Below, piece after piece: positions 1 to 5,948 of a stretch of DNA of 9,366 nucleotides. Where the stretch lies: contig CALZHV010000078.1 of NCBI GenBank assembly GCA_945787485.1, positions 1 through 9,366 on the forward strand, written 5' to 3'. Every line of letters begins with the position of its first letter. The first letter of the stretch is position 1. The position numbers were made by a program, and so were the translations under genes. Source of the DNA: an uncultured Lachnospiraceae bacterium (GTDB taxonomy: Bacteria; Bacillota; Clostridia; Lachnospirales; Lachnospiraceae). The notes below the pieces were generated by a model. It worked only from the letters and a program-made list of their open reading frames with translations, was not told the origin of the DNA and searched no databases.

Positions 1-41
1 CAAATTATATTAAGTCAATTTTATAATATATAGATTAAAAA

Positions 42-122
42 TACTATATAGTAAAATAAAAACAGCAGATATCAGGTTGAAATAATTACAATCATAATAT
101 CTGCTGTTTTTACTATACAGTA
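42..122. terminator. Long inverted repeat, likely bidirectional terminator downstream of the methyltransferase gene
   Basis: A perfect 15-bp inverted repeat has arms at 58-72 and 97-111 (core AACAGCAGATAT / ATATCTGCTGTT) around a 24-base loop. The arms end in A and T runs, so a transcript in either direction would form a stem followed by U-rich sequence (TTTTTATTTT on the minus strand). An outer pair, TACTATATAGT (42-52) and ACTATACAGTA (112-122), can extend the structure with one G-T type mismatch and an asymmetric bulge at 53-57. It lies 12 bases beyond the stop codon of the minus-strand methyltransferase gene, the expected place for its intrinsic terminator. The loop is long for a classical terminator, and the two-part terminal repeats also resemble a small MITE-like element. 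The rest of 1-134 is AT-rich with no gene that I can support. Confidence 0.65.
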
Positions 123-134
123 AAAAACGCTCCG

Positions 135-1439
135 CTATATTCGGCTCAAAAGAACACAGGTTTCAATTTCTCTTGTAAATGCAAACATATCTACAGGACA
201 TATTTTTTTTATTTTGTAGACATTCTTTTTTCTGAAATACAGTAAATCTCTTTTCAAGCTTTCCGGTCCGCATGAAATATATACGATTCTCAAAGGTGCA
301 AGTTTATGTAATGCATCGATAAATTCATTTGTGCTGCCGGACCGTGGCGGGTCCATGAAGACAATATCTGCGTGCTGTCCGGCATTCGCCATTTCAACCA
401 TGTATTTCCCGGCATCATTAGCTATAAATTTTATATTGCTGCAGGAATTAAGCCTGGCATTGTTAATAGCATCATGTACAGCATCTTTATTAAGCTCTAC
501 TCCGAGTACCGAAGCCGCACTATCACTTGCGACAATACCGATTGTTCCTATTCCGCAATATGCATCTATGACAGTTTCCTTTCCGGTAAGACCGGCGTAT
601 TTCATAGCAAGTGAATAAAGCTTTTCTGTCTGGGCAGGATTTACCTGATAGAAGCTGTTTGGTGAAAGTCTGAAACGTTTTCCACACAAAATATCTTCTA
701 TATAACCGCGACCGTATATTGTTTCATTTCGCTTTCCCAATACCATGGTAGTGTCATCAGGATTTATATTTTGTATAATGGTTGTTATCTCAGGATGCCT
801 TGATTTAAGTGCCTTTGCAAAGTTCTTTTTGGAAGGAAAAACAATGCCTGAAGTAACAAGTATGACCATGATTTGGTTAGTTGACCGTGCTGTTCTTACA
901 AGGACATGTCTGAGTAAACCATAGCCTGTATCCTCGTTGTATACAGTAATTTTAAAGGATTTTAGCATACTTCTTATCGAGACTATTATTTCATCAGCTT
1001 TTTTGTCTTCGATAAAACAATTGTCTATCGGAATAACCTTGTGAGTGCCTTCCTGGTATATTCCGGAAATAATATCATCCTTTCCTCTGTGGTAAAATGT
1101 TGCACATACCTTGTTCCTGTAGTTGTATGGATTGTCCATGCTTATTATTTTGTCAACGCTACCGAATTCACCAAGCAGATTTTCGATGTGTTTTTGTTTT
1201 AGCAACAGTGTCTTTTCATAATCCATACCAATGTACTGGCATCCGCCACATTTTTTTGCAACAGGACAAATGTTAGTGTTATTATAGCTATTAGTTTTAT
1301 TATTATTGTTTCTATTATTATTAGTTTTATTATTATTAGTTTTATTATTATTGTTTCTATTATTGCTTCTATTATTATTGCTATTGTTGTAGCAATTTTT
1401 GTGATTTTTATTTTTATTATATCCGGCTTTATTATTCAT
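135..1439 (-). CDS. RumA/RlmD-family 23S rRNA (uracil-C5)-methyltransferase with Asn-rich N-terminal extension
   Basis: This is a SAM-dependent m5U methyltransferase of the RumA/TrmA family, expected to act on 23S rRNA (U1939 and/or U747 in E. coli numbering). Visible parts in the 434-residue product: an Asn-rich tail (about 8-56); a 4Fe-4S motif C58-x5-C64-GG-C67 with the likely fourth ligand C141 (PIDNC); the substrate-pocket motif FRLSPNSFYQVNP (256-268); the SAM loop DAYCGIGTIG (292-301); FMDPPRSG (361-368); the nucleophile C390 in YISCGP; and the closing FTREIET with E426 as the probable base. The iron-sulfur motif begins right after the Asn tract, so no N-terminal TRAM domain is seen, unlike typical RlmD and RlmCD. 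The start at 1439 is supported by GGAG at 1446-1449 (minus strand), and the next in-frame ATG (codon 72) would remove the first three cluster cysteines. It is transcribed away from the polysaccharide operon and is probably a housekeeping gene at the locus edge. Which uracil is modified cannot be told from sequence. Confidence 0.93.
   Translation of the reverse strand: MNNKAGYNKNKNHKNCYNNSNNNRSNNRNNNNKTNNNKTNNNRNNNNKTNSYNNTNICPVAKKCGGCQYIGMDYEKTLLLKQKHIENLLGEFGSVDKIISMDNPYNYRNKVCATFYHRGKDDIISGIYQEGTHKVIPIDNCFIEDKKADEIIVSIRSMLKSFKITVYNEDTGYGLLRHVLVRTARSTNQIMVILVTSGIVFPSKKNFAKALKSRHPEITTIIQNINPDDTTMVLGKRNETIYGRGYIEDILCGKRFRLSPNSFYQVNPAQTEKLYSLAMKYAGLTGKETVIDAYCGIGTIGIVASDSAASVLGVELNKDAVHDAINNARLNSCSNIKFIANDAGKYMVEMANAGQHADIVFMDPPRSGSTNEFIDALHKLAPLRIVYISCGPESLKRDLLYFRKKNVYKIKKICPVDMFAFTREIETCVLLSRI
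1272..1410. repeat. ATT/GTT triplet-repeat tract encoding the Asn-rich tail
   Basis: This low-complexity tract on the plus strand is built almost only from ATT, GTT, TTT and CTATT blocks, read on the minus strand as AAT/AAC/AAA codons. It contains a perfect 30-bp direct repeat at 1290-1319 and 1335-1364, offset by 45 bases (15 codons). The two copies therefore stay in frame and give the same NNNRNNNNKTN-like peptide. Because all units are multiples of three, slippage or recombination would change the length of the methyltransferase tail without breaking the gene. It is not a CRISPR array, since there are no unique spacers. Confidence 0.85.
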
Positions 1440-1445
1440 TTTTTA

Positions 1446-1449
1446 CTCC
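1446..1449 (-). promoter_or_regulatory. Shine-Dalgarno site fixing the methyltransferase start
   Basis: On the minus strand GGAG lies six bases before the ATG at 1439-1437. It decides the start in favour of translating the Asn-rich tail; the tract itself contains no better-placed start codon. Confidence 0.75.
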
Positions 1450-1475
1450 GAAGATGTTTTTCGTATTATGCATGC

Positions 1476-1486
1476 ATTGTCACAAT
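1476..1486. promoter_or_regulatory. Small palindrome near the predicted start point of the minus-strand promoter
   Basis: ATTGTCACAAT is a perfect 5-1-5 palindrome located just downstream of the minus-strand -10 box, roughly where transcription of the methyltransferase gene would begin. A second palindrome, ATGCATGCAT, overlaps it at 1468-1477. Either could be an operator, but short palindromes in AT-rich DNA are common and no regulator is identified. Confidence 0.25.
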
Positions 1487-1490
1487 ACTT

Positions 1491-1499
1491 ATTATAGCA
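1491..1499 (-). promoter_or_regulatory. Extended -10 promoter for the methyltransferase gene
   Basis: Read on the minus strand this is TGCTATAAT: a consensus TATAAT with the TGn extension. I see no good -35 hexamer at 17 bases, which is acceptable for an extended -10 promoter. It would give a 5' untranslated region of about 45 bases before the ATG at 1439. Confidence 0.5.
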
Positions 1500-1536
1500 T
1501 GATTACAATTAAATGATTTTAAAAATCCATAAAAAC

Positions 1537-1564
1537 TTGTAAAAATTTTAAAATTTGTTATAGT
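1537..1564 (+). promoter_or_regulatory. Promoter of the polysaccharide/phosphonate operon
   Basis: The -35 candidate TTGTAA (1537-1542) and -10 TATAGT (1559-1564) are separated by 16 bases, and TG at 1556-1557 supplies an extended -10. Transcription would start near 1570, leaving a leader of about 45 bases before the first ATG at 1617. The spacer holds a perfect 14-bp palindrome, AAATTTTAAAATTT (1543-1556). No further promoter is evident between the following genes, which are 0-26 bases apart, so this probably drives all of them. Confidence 0.55.
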
Positions 1565-1606
1565 ATGTATAGATGAAAATTGGAGTAGTCTGTACTTTTT
1601 TAGATT

Positions 1607-1610
1607 GGAG
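1607..1610 (+). promoter_or_regulatory. Shine-Dalgarno site that decides the start of the ketoisomerase
   Basis: GGAG at 1607-1610 lies six bases before ATG 1617. An upstream in-frame TTG at 1605 overlaps this site, so initiation at 1605 is unlikely and ATG 1617 is preferred. Confidence 0.75.
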
Positions 1611-1616
1611 ACAAAA

Positions 1617-2015
1617 ATGCAGATAATAAAATATGAATTTCAGCCTCATGGAGATGACAGGGGGCAGCTGGTAGCACTTGAAGAAATGAAGGAAGTGCCA
1701 TTTGATATTAAAAGAGTTTATTATATGTATGATACAACTGAGGGAGTTACACGTGGACGCCATGCGCATAAGGCACTTGAGCAAATATTAATCTGTGTTC
1801 ATGGAAGCTGCAAAATACTTTTGGATAATGGCGAGGAAAAAGTTGTAGTTCCGCTTGATAAGCCAAATGAAGGTTTGTATGTGTCAAATGTTATGTGGAG
1901 AGAAATGTTTGATTTTTCTGAGGATGCTGTACTTATGGTACTGGCTTCCGAATTATATGATGAAGAAGATTATATAAGAGACTATGATGAATTTTTAAAA
2001 TATGTAGGGAAATAG
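1617..2015 (+). CDS. fdtA: dTDP-4-dehydro-6-deoxyglucose 3,4-ketoisomerase (FdtA/QdtA type, cupin)
   Basis: This small cytosolic cupin moves the keto group of dTDP-4-keto-6-deoxyglucose from C4 to C3, preparing it for amination to a dTDP-3-amino-3,6-dideoxyhexose. The product has 132 residues, the usual family length. Recognisable parts are DDRGQLVALEE (13-23), IKRVYYMYDT (31-40), the catalytic motif RGRHAHK (46-52) with H49 and H51 at the positions known for FdtA, the cupin strand ILICVHGSCKILLDNG (57-72), and MVLASELYDEEDYIRDY (107-123). It opens the operon and is followed 13 bases later by its natural partner, a DegT aminotransferase. R15 resembles FdtA (galacto product), while R95 in MWREM resembles QdtA (gluco product), so the C4 configuration is open and qdtA is an equally possible name. 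The family assignment is firm; the product is not. Confidence 0.9.
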   Translation: MQIIKYEFQPHGDDRGQLVALEEMKEVPFDIKRVYYMYDTTEGVTRGRHAHKALEQILICVHGSCKILLDNGEEKVVVPLDKPNEGLYVSNVMWREMFDFSEDAVLMVLASELYDEEDYIRDYDEFLKYVGK

Positions 2016-2018
2016 TAT

Positions 2019-2023
2019 GGAGG
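2019..2023 (+). promoter_or_regulatory. Shine-Dalgarno site that decides the start of the sugar aminotransferase
   Basis: GGAGG lies five bases before ATG 2029. The alternative ATG at 2017 overlaps this site and sits one base after the previous stop codon, so 2029 is the better start, giving 366 rather than 370 residues. Confidence 0.75.
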
Positions 2024-2028
2024 CAAAA

Positions 2029-3129
2029 ATGAATATTCCATTTGCAGACTTTAAGGTGATGCACGGTGAATTAAGGGATAAGCTTGATGCTGCTTATAAT
2101 GCGGTAGTTGACAGCAGTTATTACATACAGGGAACGCAATGTAAGGCATTTGAAGAAGAATATGCCAAATATTGCGGTACAAAGCATGCAATAGGTGTGG
2201 CTACCGGATTAGATGCAATTTATCTTATTCTTAGATCTATGGAAATAGGAGAAGGAGATGAGGTTATCGTTCCTTCAAATACTTATATAGCAACGGCACT
2301 TGCCGTTTCATATTGTGGAGCATTGCCTGTATTTGTTGAACCTGAAATTGAAACTTATAACATAGATGTAAAACGTATAGAAGAAAAAATAACAGACAAA
2401 ACTAAGGCTATAATAGCAGTACATTTGCAGGGACGCCCGGCAGATATGGATGGTGTGAGAAAGATAGCGGATAAATATGGATTAAAGGTTATCGAAGATG
2501 CGGCGCAGGCACATGGAAGTAAGTATAAGGGTATCAGAGTCGGTTCTCTTTCTGATGCTGCGGCATTTAGTTTTTATCCGGGCAAAAACCTTGGAGCTTT
2601 AGGTGATGGTGGCTGTGTTACTACAAATGACGATGAGCTTGCAGCAAAGGTAAGGGCAATAGGCAATTACGGCTCGGATTACAAATATCATCATATTTAC
2701 AAGGGAACAAACAGCAGACTTGATGAGATGCAGGCTGCATTTTTAAGGGTAAAGCTTCCTCATTTAGACAGATGGAATGAAAGAAGAAGAGAAATTGCAG
2801 CAAGGTATTTGGCAGAGATTAATAATCCTGTTATTACATTGCCACCGGCAACAAATGATGAGTATGAGCATATTTATCATGTCTTTGTAATCAGATGTGA
2901 TAAAAGAGACGAACTCGAGAAATATCTTGCAGACAACGGAATAGGTACAGTAAAGCATTATCCTATACCTATGCATATGCAGGAGGCATATGCTGATTTA
3001 AATATTCCGGAGGGATCACTTCCTATCGCAGAGAAAATAAGTGCGACTGTATTAAGTATACCGATGTATTACGGAATGACAGAAGAAGAAGTAAGCTATG
3101 TGATAGAAAAGATTAATGCATTCGAATAG
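2029..3129 (+). CDS. fdtB: DegT/DnrJ/EryC1 sugar aminotransferase (FdtB/QdtB type)
   Basis: This PLP-dependent fold-type I aminotransferase is predicted to aminate dTDP-3-keto-6-deoxyhexose at C3, with glutamate as usual donor, giving dTDP-Fuc3N or dTDP-Qui3N. In 366 residues the DegT marks are clear: N-terminal MNIPFADFK; ATGLDAIYLILRS (58-70); EVIVPSNTYIATALAV (78-93); VIEDAAQAHG (154-163), with D157 pairing with the PLP ring; the Schiff-base lysine K186 in FSFYPGKNLGALGDGG; and the Y/N/RLDE region around NSRLDEMQAAFLRVKL. Length and order match the family. It follows the ketoisomerase with a 13-base gap, the standard FdtA-FdtB pairing. No FdtC-type N-acetyltransferase is present in the window, so the amine may stay free or be acylated by a gene elsewhere. 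The exact sugar cannot be fixed from this enzyme alone. Confidence 0.9.
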   Translation: MNIPFADFKVMHGELRDKLDAAYNAVVDSSYYIQGTQCKAFEEEYAKYCGTKHAIGVATGLDAIYLILRSMEIGEGDEVIVPSNTYIATALAVSYCGALPVFVEPEIETYNIDVKRIEEKITDKTKAIIAVHLQGRPADMDGVRKIADKYGLKVIEDAAQAHGSKYKGIRVGSLSDAAAFSFYPGKNLGALGDGGCVTTNDDELAAKVRAIGNYGSDYKYHHIYKGTNSRLDEMQAAFLRVKLPHLDRWNERRREIAARYLAEINNPVITLPPATNDEYEHIYHVFVIRCDKRDELEKYLADNGIGTVKHYPIPMHMQEAYADLNIPEGSLPIAEKISATVLSIPMYYGMTEEEVSYVIEKINAFE

Positions 3130-3155
3130 ATTAGTCAAAGGATAATTGATATAAA

Positions 3156-4601
3156 ATGAATCAATTAATTAACAAATATAAAAACATACCGGCACCGGTA
3201 AAGGCATCGTTGTGGTACACCATTTGCAGTACCATTCAGCAGGGAATATCCTTCCTTACGGTTATGATATTTACACGTATGATGTCTACGGAAGAGTATG
3301 GTCTGACAAATATTTATCAGACATGGTTCAATATAATAATTATATTTGCAACCTTAAATCTTCAATATGGTGCATTTAACAATGCAATGTTAAAGTATGA
3401 AAATGACAGAGACAGATATATATCATCCATGCAGGGACTTACAACATTGCTTACCCTGTCACTTTTTGCTGTATATTTCATATTTCGTGCACCGATAAAT
3501 AACATGATTCAGATGACGACACCTGTTATGCTTGCGATGTGTATCGAGCTTTTGGTGACACCTGCGTTTGGTTTTTGGTCAGGGAAAAAGAGGTTTGATT
3601 ATGAGTACAAAATGCTCGTAATAATAACTATAATAATATCGATTGTCACACCTTTGCTCGGCATTGTAATGGTGTATAATTCAGATGAAAAAGGTGCTGC
3701 CAGAATATATTCGCTTGTAATTGTGAAGGCAATTGTATACGGTATTTTATATGTATATAACGGCATAAAGGGTAAGGCATTTTTTGATAAGGAGTATTGG
3801 AAATATGCCATAGGCTTTAACGGACCGCTTGTTCCGTATTATCTGTCACAGATTGTGTTTAATCAATCAGACAGAATTATGATAGACAATATGACAGGAA
3901 GAGACGATGCCGCAATATACGGTGTCGCATTTTCTATAGCATTGGTGCTTACATTTGTGTTAAATGCCATAAACAATTCATTTGTCCCATGGAAATATCG
4001 TAAATTCAAAGAAAGAGAATATGAAGGCGTTGGTCAGGTGTCAAACGGAATTGCGCTCCTCATGGCGGGGATGCTCCTTGCACTCATTTTATGTGCGCCG
4101 GAAATTATAAGAATAATGGGACCGGATGAATATTCGGCTGCAAAATGGGTTGTTCCACCACTTGCAGCAGGTGTGTACTTTTTGTTTATTGCACAGCTGT
4201 TTATTAATGTGGAGTTCTTCTTTGAAGAAAAAACAATGCTTGTTGCCGGTTCTGTTTTCAGCGCAGTATTAAATGTAGTTTTAAATGCCGTATTTATAAA
4301 GATATATGGATTTGTTGCGGCCGGTTATACTTCTCTTGTTTGTTATATCATGTTCGCAATATGTAATTATTTCTGCATAAGAAAAACATTGAAGAAGCAT
4401 TGGCCGGAAGCTAAGACTACACAGATATATGACTTAAAGACATTGATAGTAATGTCGGTTGTTTTTCTTGCATTGATGTTCGGATGTATAGTGCTTTACA
4501 ACACGCTTGTTGTAAGATATGCAATTCTTGTTATTGCAATTATTGTTGCAATAATAAACAGAAATAAAATAATAGATTTGGTTAAGAAAATAAAAGGGTA
4601 A
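3156..4601 (+). CDS. Wzx-type polysaccharide flippase (MOP superfamily)
   Basis: This integral membrane protein of 481 residues belongs to the polysaccharide transporter branch of the MOP superfamily and is expected to flip an undecaprenyl-diphosphate-linked repeat unit across the cytoplasmic membrane. It shows about 12-14 hydrophobic segments, roughly at 18-40, 52-72, 95-112, 122-142, 152-174, 184-203, 255-275, 297-316, 331-352, 362-382, 387-407, 430-448 and 452-468, with basic cytoplasmic-type loops (for example YRKFKER, 281-287). The N-terminal pattern of a conserved TRMMSTEEYGL stretch after the first helix (40-50) is typical of Wzx proteins. AAAGGA at 3137-3142 lies a rather long 13 bases before the ATG, so initiation may be moderate. 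No polymerase (Wzy) or glycosyltransferase is in the window, so these should lie downstream or elsewhere. Specificity for the sugar unit cannot be read from sequence. Confidence 0.88.
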   Translation: MNQLINKYKNIPAPVKASLWYTICSTIQQGISFLTVMIFTRMMSTEEYGLTNIYQTWFNIIIIFATLNLQYGAFNNAMLKYENDRDRYISSMQGLTTLLTLSLFAVYFIFRAPINNMIQMTTPVMLAMCIELLVTPAFGFWSGKKRFDYEYKMLVIITIIISIVTPLLGIVMVYNSDEKGAARIYSLVIVKAIVYGILYVYNGIKGKAFFDKEYWKYAIGFNGPLVPYYLSQIVFNQSDRIMIDNMTGRDDAAIYGVAFSIALVLTFVLNAINNSFVPWKYRKFKEREYEGVGQVSNGIALLMAGMLLALILCAPEIIRIMGPDEYSAAKWVVPPLAAGVYFLFIAQLFINVEFFFEEKTMLVAGSVFSAVLNVVLNAVFIKIYGFVAAGYTSLVCYIMFAICNYFCIRKTLKKHWPEAKTTQIYDLKTLIVMSVVFLALMFGCIVLYNTLVVRYAILVIAIIVAIINRNKIIDLVKKIKG

Positions 4602-4606
4602 ATAAA

Positions 4607-5929
4607 ATGGGTATCATAGAAAAAATCAGAAATAATCCCAAATTATATAAAGCAGCAGTGACAGTAGCAACACCTGTTCTCAATATAAAGAGTAAAATAG
4701 AAGATGCAAAAGCATTAAAGCAGCTTGAACAGGCAAACGAAGGTTACTCGAAGGCTCCTGCGGAAAATGATCCGATAAGGGTTGTGTTTATTGCACAGTA
4801 TATTCCTGCGTGGAACAAGATGGAATCTGTGTATAAGGCAATGGTTGATGATGAGCGTTTCAACGTTTATCTTCTGTGTGTGCCGGACCGTATAAAATTT
4901 GGGGAGCTTGATGATATTGAAAACAACAAAAATGAAGTTTATGAGTATTATGTTGACAGAGGGTATGATGCCATAAATGCGCTTGTTGGAAAGAATAAAT
5001 GGTTTGATTTGAAAAGGTTAAAGCCTGATTTTGTATTTCAGTCAAGACCATATAATCATTATATGCCTGCTGCATATACGAGTGGAGAAATAAGCAAATA
5101 TGCAAGAATATGCAGTCTGATGTATGCAACAAGTCTGACAAGAACCGGCATGAAAATTACTTTAAATCATGATTATTACAGAAATGTTTTTTGTTATTTT
5201 GCGGAGACAAAGGAAACTCTTTTGTTCTATAAAAAAGAATTTGAAAAAGGACACATAAAAGGTGTACAGCATTCATATTATCTGGGATATCCGGGATATG
5301 AAAGCATAGTTAAGCAAAAGGATGCAAAAAATAAAGCATGGGATTTTTGTGACAAGGATTTCAGAGTTATGTGGACACCAAGATGGTCAACGGACAAAAA
5401 AGAAGGTGGAAGCAATTTCTTTGTCTATAAGGATGCATTTCTTGAATATGCAAAAGAACATGAAAACATTGCATTTTTATTCAGACCTCATCCGCTTATG
5501 TTTGATAACTTTATCAAAACAGGAGAGATGCTTGAGGATGAAGTGAATGATTATAAAGACACTGTTTCTAAAATGCCAAATACATCACTTGACAGTGAAA
5601 AGGAATATGTTCCGACATTTTGGAATTCATCTGTGCTTGTAAGTGATATTTCAGGTATTGTTCCTGAATATTTTATAACCGGTAAACCGTTAATATTCTG
5701 TAAATCATCGAAAGAATGGGATTATTCAAATGAAACACTCAAAATGTTAGAAGGATGTTATGTCGTTGAAAATAAGGAACAGTTATTTGAGCGTTTGGAT
5801 AAATTAGCTTCAGGCGAGGATGAGCTTGAAGAAAAAAGAAAAGAAATATTAAATGAGTTGTACGAAGAAACGTTGGAAACTGCCACAAAAAATATAGTTG
5901 AAAGATTGGCGCAAAGAACAGGGTTTTAA
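4607..5929 (+). CDS. CDP-glycerol glycerophosphotransferase-like protein (TagB/TagF family, GT-B)
   Basis: This is a likely cytosolic or membrane-peripheral transferase that moves a phospho- or phosphono-alcohol group from a CDP/CMP donor onto a glycan. The 440-residue protein has a basic, partly amphipathic N-terminus (1-35) but no clear signal peptide. The C-terminal half carries the TagF-type nucleotide-binding motifs: WTPRW (256-260), AFLFRPHP (289-296) with H295 of the RPH motif, and VSDISGIVPEYFITGKP (345-361) with S346/D347 and E354. The first TagF catalytic motif (usually WHGT) is replaced here by GVQHSYYLG (219-227), with H222 the candidate base, so it is a divergent member. It begins 5 bases after the flippase gene, with AAGGG at 4594-4598 as ribosome site. 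The neighbouring TagD-like domain suggests CDP-activated glycerol as donor, whereas the phosphonate genes suggest CMP-aminoethylphosphonate. The acceptor is unknown. Confidence 0.8.
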   Translation: MGIIEKIRNNPKLYKAAVTVATPVLNIKSKIEDAKALKQLEQANEGYSKAPAENDPIRVVFIAQYIPAWNKMESVYKAMVDDERFNVYLLCVPDRIKFGELDDIENNKNEVYEYYVDRGYDAINALVGKNKWFDLKRLKPDFVFQSRPYNHYMPAAYTSGEISKYARICSLMYATSLTRTGMKITLNHDYYRNVFCYFAETKETLLFYKKEFEKGHIKGVQHSYYLGYPGYESIVKQKDAKNKAWDFCDKDFRVMWTPRWSTDKKEGGSNFFVYKDAFLEYAKEHENIAFLFRPHPLMFDNFIKTGEMLEDEVNDYKDTVSKMPNTSLDSEKEYVPTFWNSSVLVSDISGIVPEYFITGKPLIFCKSSKEWDYSNETLKMLEGCYVVENKEQLFERLDKLASGEDELEEKRKEILNELYEETLETATKNIVERLAQRTGF

Positions 5930-5948
5930 GAAGAAATGGAGATAAGAT

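Noticed and set aside
331..618. Plus-strand open frames within the methyltransferase gene (331-618 and 372-614)
   Set aside because: They lie wholly antisense to a well-supported enzyme, lack good ribosome sites and show no recognisable motif.
1272..1410. Repeat tract considered as a CRISPR array
   Set aside because: The units are AT-only style triplets without unique spacers or palindromic repeats, and they read through as Asn codons.
1548..1784. Minus-strand open frame across the operon promoter and the ketoisomerase gene
   Set aside because: It is antisense to the conserved cupin gene, its composition is that of a shadow frame, and it would run through the promoter region.
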